Shown here: positions 1 to 6,107 of the stretch, piece by piece
Layout of the letters: every line of letters begins with the position of its first letter
Position numbering within the stretch: the stretch's first letter is position 1
Assembly (NCBI GenBank): GCA_019237515.1
Contig: JAFAGX010000441.1
Coordinates: 1 to 8,940 of the forward strand
Reading direction: 5' to 3'
Length of the DNA: 8,940 bases
Origin: Acidobacteriaceae bacterium
Lineage (GTDB): Bacteria; Acidobacteriota; Terriglobia; Terriglobales; SbA1
Notes under the pieces: model-generated
Database searches by the model: none
What the model saw: the letters and a program-made list of their open reading frames with translations, nothing else
Told to the model about the DNA's origin: nothing
Translations under genes and position numbers: made by a program

Positions 1-496
1 GCCGTAGGATGGGCTGCCGTGCGTATCCAGCCGCCGTGGTGGAATGACGCTACAGACATTGCAGATATGGTCGGCCCACCGAAGTGGGGCAGGCTACGAA
101 GGAGTAGATGAATACGTGCCTGCGCGCGCCGATCCTTACAACACCAAACCTGATGCGCCGCTGCTATCGACCGATTCGGGAGCGCAGCCCACGGTCCACA
201 TGAAACAATGGGACGCAGAAACAAAATTCTTCTCAGTCGATAGCAATCATGCGGACATTCTGGTGCTCAAACTATTCAACTACCCTGCTTGGAATGCGGA
301 GGTCAATGGGCATCGGGTGGAAACACAAACCCGCGAGAACACCGGACAGGTGCTGATCCCGATTGTCACCGGCCAGAGTGATGTTCAGATCACGCTGCTT
401 CGTACCTGGGACCAGACAGCCGGCGCACTAATCTCGTTACTTACTGCTTCCGGCCTTCTGCTATGGTCTTTTACGCATCGGGCGCACGCCACATGA
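1..496 (+). CDS. C-terminal part of a large multi-spanning membrane protein (6-PTPS-related/YfhO-like), apparently frameshifted
   Basis: This is the 3' end of a gene that begins before the window. Reading frame 1 from base 1 gives VGWAAVRIQPPWWNDATDIA and then runs to a stop at about 109. Frame 2 picks up at about position 74 with SGAGYEGVDEYVPARADPYN and continues to TGA at 494-496. From memory, Acidobacteriota membrane proteins annotated as 6-pyruvoyl-tetrahydropterin synthase-related have both blocks in one chain (PPWW..., then GYEGTDEYVP.GADPY), so the two frames look like one gene with about one extra base between 70 and 82. The rest is a soluble beta-rich domain (FNYPAWNAEVNGHRVET is typical of the extracytoplasmic tail), then a last membrane helix near ALISLLTASGLLLWSF and a short basic end. 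The biochemical role is not known; these proteins resemble membrane glycosyltransferase-like or YfhO-type proteins. If the frameshift is real the gene is a pseudogene; otherwise it is a sequencing error. An independent start at ATG 44 is possible but less likely. Confidence 0.72.
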
Positions 497-1116
497 ACCG
501 TGTCCTGATCGCGACCTCGAATCCTGGCAAGATCCGCGACTTTGCCGGCGCCGCAGCCCCTTTTGGAATCTCGATCGAACCCATACCGAATTTTTCATCC
601 ATTACCCCCGTGGTCGAAGATGGCGCGACCTTCGAGGCCAATGCTCGTAAGAAAGCTGCTGAATACAGCCAGTACGTTCGCGGCGAACTGGTGCTGGCTG
701 ACGATTCCGGCTTAGAGGTGGATGCGATCGGCGGTGCTCCCGGTGTCCATTCGGCCCGATATGCCGCGGAGTTCCCTCACCTTGCCGCGATCAACACGGA
801 TGACGAAGCAAACAATGCCCGGCTTTTGCGTGAACTGAAGAATCTCCCACGCGAGAAACGTACTGCGCGGTTCGTCTGCGTCATCGCGGCCGCGCGCGAT
901 CAGCAGGTTTTAGGCGTTTTTCGCGGAGAAGCGCAAGGAATCATCCTTGAGGCTCCTCGAGGGCACAATGGTTTCGGCTATGATCCTCTATTCTATTTTC
1001 CTGAAATTAAAAAAAGCTTTGCCGAGTTGAGTCCGGAAGAAAAAGCAAAATACAGTCATCGCGGCGCTGCCTTCCGCGAATTTTTAAACTGGTATCGCAC
1101 CGCGCACGCTGACTAA
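493..1116 (+). CDS. rdgB: XTP/dITP pyrophosphatase (RdgB/HAM1 family)
   Basis: A 207-residue cytoplasmic house-cleaning enzyme that hydrolyses non-canonical purine triphosphates (ITP, dITP, XTP) to the monophosphate plus pyrophosphate, keeping them out of DNA and RNA. Family hallmarks are all visible: the N-terminal nucleotide-binding TSNPGK (residues 8-13), VEDGATFEANARKKA with the acidic E42, LADDSGLEVDAIGGAPGVHS with catalytic/metal-binding D70-D71, GHNGFGYDPLF (157-167) and the C-terminal SHRG (188-191). The length is normal for the family (about 195-205 residues). I chose ATG 493 over the in-frame ATG at 463 because the extra ten residues lie before the invariant beta strand (NRVLIATSN) and because ATG 493 overlaps the upstream TGA as ATGA, which suggests translational coupling with the membrane-protein gene. 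There is no clear separate promoter. Confidence 0.96.
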   Translation: MNRVLIATSNPGKIRDFAGAAAPFGISIEPIPNFSSITPVVEDGATFEANARKKAAEYSQYVRGELVLADDSGLEVDAIGGAPGVHSARYAAEFPHLAAINTDDEANNARLLRELKNLPREKRTARFVCVIAAARDQQVLGVFRGEAQGIILEAPRGHNGFGYDPLFYFPEIKKSFAELSPEEKAKYSHRGAAFREFLNWYRTAHAD

Positions 1117-1130
1117 AACAGCGGCGCTTG

Positions 1131-1200
1131 TTGTCATCCCGAGCGAAGCCAGAGATCTGCATTTAAAAAATACTCACCGCTCTGATCTCAGCAATGACAA
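1131..1200. repeat. Dispersed intergenic repeat (REP/MITE-like) with inverted ends
   Basis: The 70-bp stretch begins with TTGTCAT (1131-1137) and ends with its exact complement ATGACAA (1194-1200). Inside, the left arm reads CCCGAGCGAAGCCAGAGATC and the right arm, read on the other strand, TGCTGAGATCAGAGC, so the arms are loosely complementary beyond the perfect 7 bp. The core GTCATCC..GAGCGAAG..GATCTGC resembles, from memory, a short repeat scattered through intergenic DNA of many Acidobacteriota genomes. It fills the gap between rdgB and the GNAT gene. It may act as a transcript 3'-end structure or simply be a selfish element. Only one copy is present in the window, so copy number is not shown by the data. 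Confidence 0.55.
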
Positions 1201-1222
1201 AATCATTGGCTACGAACATGCA

Positions 1223-1786
1223 ATGACTCACAGAGCGATCCATATTCGCATTGCCACGCCTGAGGACGTCCCTATTCTTCAGAAGTTGATCGACGCCTCG
1301 GTCCGCGGCCTGCAGGCCAACGACTACACACCTGGGCAAATCGAAGCTGCATTGAAAACCGTTTACGGTGTGGACAGTCAATTAATCGCGGATGGAACGT
1401 ATTTCGTGGCCGAAGCCGCAAGCACCGAGAGCACGAAGGGCATCATTGTCGGTTGTGGCGGCTGGAGCAAGCGTAAAACTCTTTTCGGCGGCGACCATTG
1501 GACTGGACGCCATGACACTTTGCTCGATCCAAATCGTGATCCCGCCAAGATTCGCGCCTTCTTTATCCATCCCGACTGGGCGCGGCGTGGAATTGGCACG
1601 ATGATTTTGGATGCTTGTGAAGCAGCCGCCCAATCGGCGGGATTCAAACGCCTGGAAATGGGCGCAACCTTGAGTGGCGTTCCGTTTTACCGTGCGAGAG
1701 GCTACGCGGCGCTGGAGAATATCGATGTCCCGCTCGGCGATGATCACACTATGACAGTCGTCCGAATGGCGAAGGACGTTGCTTGA
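1223..1786 (+). CDS. GNAT-family N-acetyltransferase
   Basis: A 187-residue member of the Gcn5-related N-acetyltransferase superfamily, which transfers acetyl from acetyl-CoA to an amine; the substrate cannot be told. The N-terminus (IHIRIATPEDVPILQKLIDAS) is the usual first strand and helix. The acetyl-CoA pyrophosphate-binding motif A is clear at residues 110-128: IRAFFIHPDWARRGIGTMI, with the R-x-x-G-x-G/A pattern in RRGIGT. The late motif GVPFYRARGYAAL (152-164) matches the typical C-terminal F/Y-Y-x-x-x-G-[FY] block. ATG 1223 is the only reasonable start; neighbouring ATGs at 1194 and 1218 are out of frame. No strong Shine-Dalgarno is seen. The gene follows the 1131-1200 repeat and converges with the propeller gene on the other strand. 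Confidence 0.9.
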   Translation: MTHRAIHIRIATPEDVPILQKLIDASVRGLQANDYTPGQIEAALKTVYGVDSQLIADGTYFVAEAASTESTKGIIVGCGGWSKRKTLFGGDHWTGRHDTLLDPNRDPAKIRAFFIHPDWARRGIGTMILDACEAAAQSAGFKRLEMGATLSGVPFYRARGYAALENIDVPLGDDHTMTVVRMAKDVA

Positions 1787-2029
1787 GTGCGATAGCCAAC
1801 GCTTGACCTTACGGGCAGACTAACTCTTGAAGCAGCGCAGACGGGCGGTCCGACTCCGGCTCTTTAAGCGATCTCGCGATTTATCGCCAGAGACCCATTG
1901 TGTCTTGTAACCTGGCGCAATACGCTCGCGATCGTGTTCGGCGGTTTATGAGTATTACCAAACGAGAACAGTCGTGCACTCTGACAATTCGGGTAAACTG
2001 CCAAATCTCGGCGGCACGGGCGGCAGCGG
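1787..2029. other. Convergent intergenic spacer
   Basis: A gap of 243 bp between the 3' ends of the GNAT gene (+) and the propeller gene (-). I see only weak symmetry, such as GCGAT..ATCGC around 1868-1887 and a TCGCGA palindrome inside it. There is no T-tailed hairpin, so transcription ends here cannot be assigned. No credible coding sequence. Confidence 0.5.
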
Positions 2030-3601
2030 TCACTTCAACAATCCAAACACACCAACCCCCGTGGTGGTGCCCACATATACTTTACCGTTCGCAATGGTCG
2101 GAGTAATGAATTTGTTGCCCGCCCCGAAATGGTCGCGGTCGTTGGCGGCTAGATTACTGTTGTACAACTCGTTCGACAGATCCAAAGCATCGTAGGCATA
2201 GAGTACGGCGGTGGAATGGTTTCCAACTGCCCACAGAATTGCGTTTTCCTGCCCGTTGCAGGAAATCGAAGGTGTCGCACCGGGATAGCCGAAACTCTCC
2301 GACGTTTTGCTCGACGGGGCCGCAGCAAATTTGCCGCCCGAGAACTGAAAAGCTTGAATGGGGGCGTCCGATGGTCCATAAAAAAGATATGGGGCTAACC
2401 AAGCGGGAGAGCTAAAAATCCCTTTTGCAAATGCGTCTGGGAGCACCTGAAATATGTCATTGCCGTTCGGCGAATACTTCCCCAGGTTGGTTCGATCTAC
2501 GACATATAAATTCGTGTCTTTACCTGCTCCCACCGCTAACTCCCGGACATTTTTGTTCGCGTCATAAACATTCCCCATTAGCAGGACGCCGCCGGAGCCG
2601 AAGTCGGTATCGTCGCTTGATTCAGTGGTGGTATTGGACATCGTGAAATAATCTGTGATGCCCCACTCGCCGCTAGCCGTCTCCAGCTTCACGAATGCGT
2701 TTCCGTAATCCCCCGAGGTAGGAAAGCCTGATGCATTGAGCTTCGCGTCGAAAGTTCCATTGGCCGTCAAAATGTAGATGTCAGTTCCGGTGGCCGCCGG
2801 TCCGGCGCCGCTCATCCAGATCGCTCCTCCACTGCCATTGGGCGTCACGTTGATGACATTCGTCTGCATTAACGTGTACGCGTCAAAGCCCACCAGCCAT
2901 CCTGTATACGGCCGAATGTCGCAGTGCGATGAGAACCCCAAATAGATGAGACCTTTCAAATTGAGCAATGCCGCTCTTTCCTTGTACTGACCCGGATCAA
3001 AACGCACCTCTCCTCCGGAACTACCGTCTCCCGTACCCTTGTACGTCGGCGCAATTGTCACCGGCCCGCCGAATTCCTCTGTTCCCGTTGTTAGATCGAG
3101 GGCATGCAGCCGGTGGAAGTATTGGCCCGATGAATTCTTTGACATTGCCTCTACGTAGATGGTTCCGTGTGGTCCGAACGATTGGTTAATGACAGGCGTT
3201 GCTGTCACCCCAATCGTAGGTTCTACCTGATCGCAACTGCGGTTATCGCTCGGGGTTTCCCCAACGCCGAACACGGATCTGTGCCACAACAAAGCACCGG
3301 CGTCCGCATCAAAAGCGTAGACGCTATCGTTCTCCGTGGCCACGAACAGGACATTGTGCTTTGCGCCAGCCACCGTCAGCCCTTGGACATATAAGGGCTG
3401 TGCGTCCACCTTTCCGTCCACAGGAATCGTGAAGAGCAAACCGAACGTGCTCATATTCACGTTGGCGGGCGTCAGGATTGTTTCGGTGGTATTCCGTCCG
3501 TCTCGCTTATTAGTGTTATGCCACGTAAGGACGTTCACCTGTGCGCGACTGTGTGATAGGGACAGAAAGAGAAGTACAACAAGGAATCGATGCGTTCGCA
3601 T
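2030..3601 (-). CDS. Exported PQQ-like beta-propeller repeat protein
   Basis: A 523-residue protein with a signal peptide (MRTHRFLVVLLFLSLSHSRA, cleavage probable before QVNV), so it acts outside the cytoplasm. The mature start VLTWHNTNKRDGRNTTETIL and repeated blades such as NVLFVATENDSVYAFDADAG (residues 83-102), HRLHALDLTTG, TGWLVGFDAYTL, TNLYVVDRTNLG and ending KVYVGTTTGVGVFGLLK place it in a widespread Acidobacteriota family usually annotated as PQQ-binding-like beta-propeller or pyrrolo-quinoline-quinone protein. The catalytic residues of true quinoprotein dehydrogenases are not evident, so it is more probably a structural or binding propeller than an alcohol dehydrogenase. The open frame extends to a GTG at 3673, but ATG 3601 puts the hydrophobic signal at the N-terminus. 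No strong Shine-Dalgarno precedes it. The gene appears complete. The approximately 400 bp upstream holds two palindromes that may be regulatory. Confidence 0.88.
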   Translation of the reverse strand: MRTHRFLVVLLFLSLSHSRAQVNVLTWHNTNKRDGRNTTETILTPANVNMSTFGLLFTIPVDGKVDAQPLYVQGLTVAGAKHNVLFVATENDSVYAFDADAGALLWHRSVFGVGETPSDNRSCDQVEPTIGVTATPVINQSFGPHGTIYVEAMSKNSSGQYFHRLHALDLTTGTEEFGGPVTIAPTYKGTGDGSSGGEVRFDPGQYKERAALLNLKGLIYLGFSSHCDIRPYTGWLVGFDAYTLMQTNVINVTPNGSGGAIWMSGAGPAATGTDIYILTANGTFDAKLNASGFPTSGDYGNAFVKLETASGEWGITDYFTMSNTTTESSDDTDFGSGGVLLMGNVYDANKNVRELAVGAGKDTNLYVVDRTNLGKYSPNGNDIFQVLPDAFAKGIFSSPAWLAPYLFYGPSDAPIQAFQFSGGKFAAAPSSKTSESFGYPGATPSISCNGQENAILWAVGNHSTAVLYAYDALDLSNELYNSNLAANDRDHFGAGNKFITPTIANGKVYVGTTTGVGVFGLLK

Positions 3602-3830
3602 GGCGCTTCGAGACTGTTCACCCGCATCAGGTTGTTCGACATGACGCGAATCAAAAGCGCCAAGATGCGCCACAGGTTATTGTGAAGTTGGAATTAGCGC
3701 TAAGCAGTCCTGCGAGTGCTGGTGAAGCTCGGCCCTCATCGACGCACTTGCGGTATGGCGATCCAATAATCTATTTCTTATGCTCTCAATGACTCGCTTC
3801 GCAAGGCTTTGGCGCGCTCATGCCTAATAA

Positions 3831-3867
3831 CAACGACTCGTTCAATTCAGAAACAATTGAATCGTTG
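3831..3867. repeat. Inverted repeat (13-bp arms, interrupted)
   Basis: CAACGA (3831-3836), a 4-base bulge, then TTCAATT (3841-3847), a 7-base loop CAGAAAC, AATTGAA (3855-3861) and TCGTTG (3862-3867). The inner 7 bp and outer 6 bp pair perfectly. There is no T-run on either strand after the stem, so an intrinsic terminator is unlikely. It could be an operator for a dimeric regulator of the leftward propeller gene, or an RNA hairpin in a long leader. Confidence 0.6.
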
Positions 3868-3885
3868 CGGTCCGGTCCCCGTCTT

Positions 3886-3899
3886 GAGCGGATCCGCTC
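3886..3899. repeat. Perfect 14-bp palindrome
   Basis: GAGCGGATCCGCTC is fully self-complementary. It sits 18 bp from the larger inverted repeat, in the same non-coding region. Such a short perfect dyad fits a dimer-binding site, but no regulator is encoded nearby to pair with it. A 14-bp perfect palindrome has a low chance of arising at random in a few hundred bases. Confidence 0.5.
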
Positions 3900-3998
3900 G
3901 ACACTTTAGCGACAGGATTCATAAAAACTTTCACACCGCGGTCACGGGCTCATTACGCAGCGCGGGGGCTCGTAAATGTTAGACCCCACATGAACCCA

Positions 3999-4262
3999 TC
4001 ATGCCACCCTTGCGTTGGCTGAGCGCAGGCCATCGGCAACCTCGCGGATGACCTGCTCATAATCAGCAGCCACAGCGCGCTCCACGTGAACGCGGACATC
4101 CTTTACGCCTGCTTCTTCCGCCAACCTCTTAAAATCAATCTGAAGGAAGTCCTGCAACTGTTTCGGTGTCAAGACGGCAATTGGGATAGTAGTGGGCCTG
4201 CCCGTCGCGGTCTCGATCTTCACGGAGTACGGGGATTCAGACTGTTGCGCTTCCTGAGTCAT
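3999..4262 (-). CDS. Hypothetical 87-residue protein
   Basis: I do not recognise a family. The protein is soluble-looking and acidic/mixed, with no signal or membrane segment. The N-terminus is polar (MTQEAQQSESPYSVKIETAT), then a probable strand (TTIPIAVLTPKQLQDFL) and two amphipathic helices (DFKRLAEEAG and DYEQVIREVADGLRSANARV). The start is very well supported: AGGAGG lies 8 bases before ATG, within the block GGAGGAGTG that also precedes the next gene upstream (zinc-ribbon gene). It is 127 bp downstream of that gene, on the same strand, and is followed by a long non-coding region. The Shine-Dalgarno and sensible composition make it a real gene; the function is unknown. Confidence 0.72.
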   Translation of the reverse strand: MTQEAQQSESPYSVKIETATGRPTTIPIAVLTPKQLQDFLQIDFKRLAEEAGVKDVRVHVERAVAADYEQVIREVADGLRSANARVA

Positions 4263-4266
4263 GCGA

Positions 4267-4275
4267 CACTCCTCC
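4267..4275 (-). promoter_or_regulatory. Strong ribosome binding site of the 87-residue gene
   Basis: Minus strand GGAGGAGTG, ending 4 bases before ATG 4262. It is identical in sequence and spacing to the site at 4685-4693. It decides the start codon. Confidence 0.85.
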
Positions 4276-4340
4276 TTCTAAAAAGTCAGCAGAAGAACTG
4301 CAAGGCCTGAGTAGGACGAAGTGGCGGGGAAGACGTTTCT

Positions 4341-4346
4341 ATTCTA
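4341..4346 (-). promoter_or_regulatory. Possible -10 element for the 87-residue gene
   Basis: Minus strand TAGAAT (5 of 6 to TATAAT), about 80 bases before the start codon. No good -35 is seen at 16-18 bp; a TTGCCG lies 20 bp upstream. If used, the leader would be about 70 nt, similar to the neighbouring zinc-ribbon gene. Confidence 0.3.
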
Positions 4347-4389
4347 GCGCGACCTCTGCGTCAGTGCGGCAATATCGTACAGCCCTAAA

Positions 4390-4680
4390 TTAATGGGACG
4401 CTTCGATTAACACCTTTTTCGCCGCATTCTTTCCCGTAAACTGCTGCCCGCTAGAGTCAAGAAGTGGAACATTACAATCCTCGCAGATCCAACTCACACT
4501 TTCTGCCGCGCTGCGGGAATACTGATGGCTGCACTTGCAACAAATCCACGTCGCCAATTCCTGCTGCACTGCCTGTGTCGCGCAGTCCATGGAAGCGATA
4601 AATTGCAGAGCCTCGATTTCGCGGCGGACACGGGCAACGTCCGCTTCCTTTTGCCGCAAAAGTTGATAAACGTCCTTCAT
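4390..4680 (-). CDS. Small protein: N-terminal coiled-coil helix plus zinc ribbon
   Basis: A 96-residue cytoplasmic protein. Residues 1-28 (MKDVYQLLRQKEADVARVRR then EIEALQFI) form a charged heptad-like helix. From memory this opening is shared by many short Acidobacteriota proteins of unknown role that lack any zinc motif. Residues 45-70 carry two near-repeated knuckles, WICCKC (C47/C50) and WICEDC (C66/C69), 15 residues apart, which is a four-cysteine zinc-ribbon or rubredoxin-like site; an additional C33 and C48 are present. The tail is basic/amphipathic. Such ribbons bind nucleic acid or protein partners, but no specific partner is suggested. The start is fixed by GGAGGAGTG five bases upstream and by a promoter-like pair at 4750-4778. 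Probably a single-gene unit. Confidence 0.8.
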   Translation of the reverse strand: MKDVYQLLRQKEADVARVRREIEALQFIASMDCATQAVQQELATWICCKCSHQYSRSAAESVSWICEDCNVPLLDSSGQQFTGKNAAKKVLIEASH

Positions 4681-4684
4681 CAGC

Positions 4685-4693
4685 CACTCCTCC
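4685..4693 (-). promoter_or_regulatory. Strong ribosome binding site of the zinc-ribbon gene
   Basis: Minus strand GGAGGAGTG, ending 4 bases before ATG 4680. Same sequence and same spacing as the site at 4267-4275. Confidence 0.85.
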
Positions 4694-4749
4694 GGAGAGG
4701 GCAGACTGTCGTGGTGGTGGGAGATCGAAGTAGAAGAACTGGAAGCGAT

Positions 4750-4778
4750 ACTATACCTAGGATTTTATGGAGAGACAA
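4750..4778 (-). promoter_or_regulatory. Sigma70-type promoter for the zinc-ribbon gene
   Basis: On the minus strand, TTGTCT (4773-4778; 4 of 6) and TATAGT (4750-4755; 5 of 6) are separated by exactly 17 bp. The start site would fall near 4743, giving a leader of about 60 nt that ends in the strong ribosome binding site. Confidence 0.55.
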
Positions 4779-4840
4779 TCAACTGCGCACAATTCGTTAC
4801 TAGGTGCATAAACCTCGGGCAAATTCCGGCGGCCGATAAG

Positions 4841-4859
4841 CGCTGTCCTTTGGTCAGCG
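4841..4859 (-). terminator. Hairpin just after the coiled-coil gene, terminator candidate
   Basis: CGCTG-T-CC, loop TTT, GG-T-CAGCG: a 7-bp stem with one T-T mismatch, starting about 10 bases past the stop codon at 4870. No U-tract follows on the minus strand, so Rho-independent termination is doubtful. It may instead stabilise the transcript 3' end. Confidence 0.3.
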
Positions 4860-4869
4860 GCGAGACGGG

Positions 4870-5139
4870 TTAACGAGTCTTCCGTAGATTCTGCATCAGG
4901 CTTTTGCGTAACGTTAGTTGCTTTTGAAGAAGATTCTGCACATCACTTCGCAGCGTCTGTTGCTGCTCAACGAGTAGTCTGTAAACGCGAAGTTGCTCTA
5001 AATAGGCATTTCGGTGATCTGGTGAGTTGTTGCCTGGGATAGCACCTAACTTGGCCCGATCTACTCTTGCGCTTTCGCGCAATTGGACGAGCGAAGGTTT
5101 ACCCCGCGTCCACTCCTCAATCTCTTGCGTGGAAGCCAA
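4870..5139 (-). CDS. Hypothetical 89-residue coiled-coil protein (start uncertain)
   Basis: I do not recognise this protein. It is polar and largely helical. The second half (YLEQLRVYRLLVEQQQTLRS, then DVQNLLQKQLTLRKSLMQNL) has regular leucine spacing typical of a coiled coil, which is unlike random translation. No ATG opens the frame. The first usable codon is TTG 5139, with a poor Shine-Dalgarno, and the open frame runs back to a stop near 5230 without ATG. An out-of-frame ATG at 5155 could imply a frameshift. It lies 104 bp downstream of the TPR-like gene on the same strand, so it may be a distal operon member. Either a genuine small gene with TTG start or the remnant of a longer one. Confidence 0.45.
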   Translation of the reverse strand: MASTQEIEEWTRGKPSLVQLRESARVDRAKLGAIPGNNSPDHRNAYLEQLRVYRLLVEQQQTLRSDVQNLLQKQLTLRKSLMQNLRKTR

Positions 5140-5243
5140 AACCGAGCTGCGACATTTTCCCGATGGCCGATGAACGTCCGGGCAGCGTTGGGATACGTCT
5201 AGCAGCGAACCGGCATGCTGCGGTGCATTTCAAAGACTGACCT

Positions 5244-6107
5244 TCAGCGTTGAGCATCCAGTCTTCCGATCTCACGCGCGAACAGTGGGTTCTGCGGGAA
5301 ATCGCGCTCGAGTGAGACCAACAGTTCCCGCGCGCGAGGCTTGTCCTTCTCGCGAACGTAGGCAATCGCCAGCAGTATGCGCGCAAATGGAGCCAGATAG
5401 TGGCCGTGGTCGGCCGTCATCTGCAGCTCTTGGATGCCAGCCTGCTTGTTGGCCGAAAGCCCACCCAAGCGCACGAGCCATCGCACTGGCGCAGTCATGC
5501 TTCCGATAATGTATTGGCTAACCCCAGTCGCCAGATGTGCGTCGTAGCACTTCGGGTCTACGGCTAAGAGTTGTTTGGCCCAGCCGGTCGCATCTTTCGT
5601 AAAGTGCAACGCCGCCAGATTGTGCTTCTCGATCAACGCCGCATAATCGGAGCGCAGACCCGATACCAGGGTTAAGGAGAACAATGCATCCGGGTCATTT
5701 GGATTTTGCTTGAGACGGCTCTTCGCCTGGCTCTCCGCCTGGGCCAGCGCCGCATTCATTTGATCTCGCACTTTCGGGTCGGGAGAGAGTTGCTTGCGCT
5801 CATCAAACGCCCGGTCGCTCTCATAGAACTGAGACTCCAGAACTCCCAAACGGTTGAACTCGGAAAACAGCAGTCCTGCGGCATCCGAAACGGGGCCAAG
5901 AGGGTTGTCTGGATTTGCCCTCTCCCAGGAGGTAAATACCTGGTGCGCATCGCGAAAATTCAACTGATACAGCAGATGAAAGCCCAAATCTAAGGAGGGT
6001 CCGCTGGAAATCGTGTCGGCGGAGGCGAGTGGCGTGCAAAGCGCGATCAGAGCCACGGAAAATGCAGCACGTATCATCAGGCGCTTTAGATGGCGAATTC
6101 GCTTCAA
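5244..6107 (-). CDS. Exported TPR-like helical repeat protein
   Basis: 287 residues with a basic N-region (MKRIRHLKRLMIRAAF), a hydrophobic core (SVALIALCTPL) and a probable signal-peptidase site at ASA|DT around residue 30, so it is periplasmic or outer-membrane associated. The mature part is helical with TPR-like signatures: LLYQLNFRDAHQVFTSWERA (45-64), RLKQNPNDPDALFSLTLVSG (131-150), KQLLAVDPKCYDAHLATGVS (178-197) and AIAYVREKDKPRARELLVSL (248-267) followed by DFPQNPLF. TPRs mediate protein-protein contacts; the partner is unknown. The start is TTG 6107, preceded by GAGG six bases upstream and by an in-frame stop shortly before. ATG 6077 is the alternative, which still leaves a signal peptide but has no Shine-Dalgarno. 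Divergent from the 119-residue gene. Confidence 0.82.
   Translation of the reverse strand: MKRIRHLKRLMIRAAFSVALIALCTPLASADTISSGPSLDLGFHLLYQLNFRDAHQVFTSWERANPDNPLGPVSDAAGLLFSEFNRLGVLESQFYESDRAFDERKQLSPDPKVRDQMNAALAQAESQAKSRLKQNPNDPDALFSLTLVSGLRSDYAALIEKHNLAALHFTKDATGWAKQLLAVDPKCYDAHLATGVSQYIIGSMTAPVRWLVRLGGLSANKQAGIQELQMTADHGHYLAPFARILLAIAYVREKDKPRARELLVSLERDFPQNPLFAREIGRLDAQR

Larger units (their letters stand above)
3602..3998. other. Long non-coding region upstream of the propeller gene
   Basis: About 400 bp between two leftward genes without a convincing coding sequence; short open frames here have no start context or recognisable product. The notable content is the two inverted repeats listed separately (3831-3867 and 3886-3899). 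A weak leftward promoter-like pair on the minus strand (TTGCGA, 17 bp, ATAAGA; roughly 3780-3808) could serve the propeller gene but matches consensus poorly. There is no terminator with a T-run after the 87-residue gene. Confidence 0.5.

Noticed and set aside
1114..1130. Small hairpin AACAGCG/CGCTTGTT after rdgB as a terminator
   Set aside because: Needs a bulge, has a one-base loop as drawn and no U-tract; not supportable.
1163..1747. Antisense open frames over the GNAT gene
   Set aside because: They overlap a gene with clear family motifs, lack starts with ribosome sites and encode low-complexity or unrecognisable chains.
1900..2195. Rightward open frames with PNTPTPVVVPTYTLP-like sequence at the end of the propeller gene
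   Set aside because: Mostly antisense to the conserved C-terminus of the propeller protein; no ribosome site and no hydrophobic or family pattern.
3167..3792. Rightward open frames antisense to and upstream of the propeller gene
   Set aside because: Cysteine/arginine-rich, no start context, and they overlap the signal peptide region of a recognised gene.
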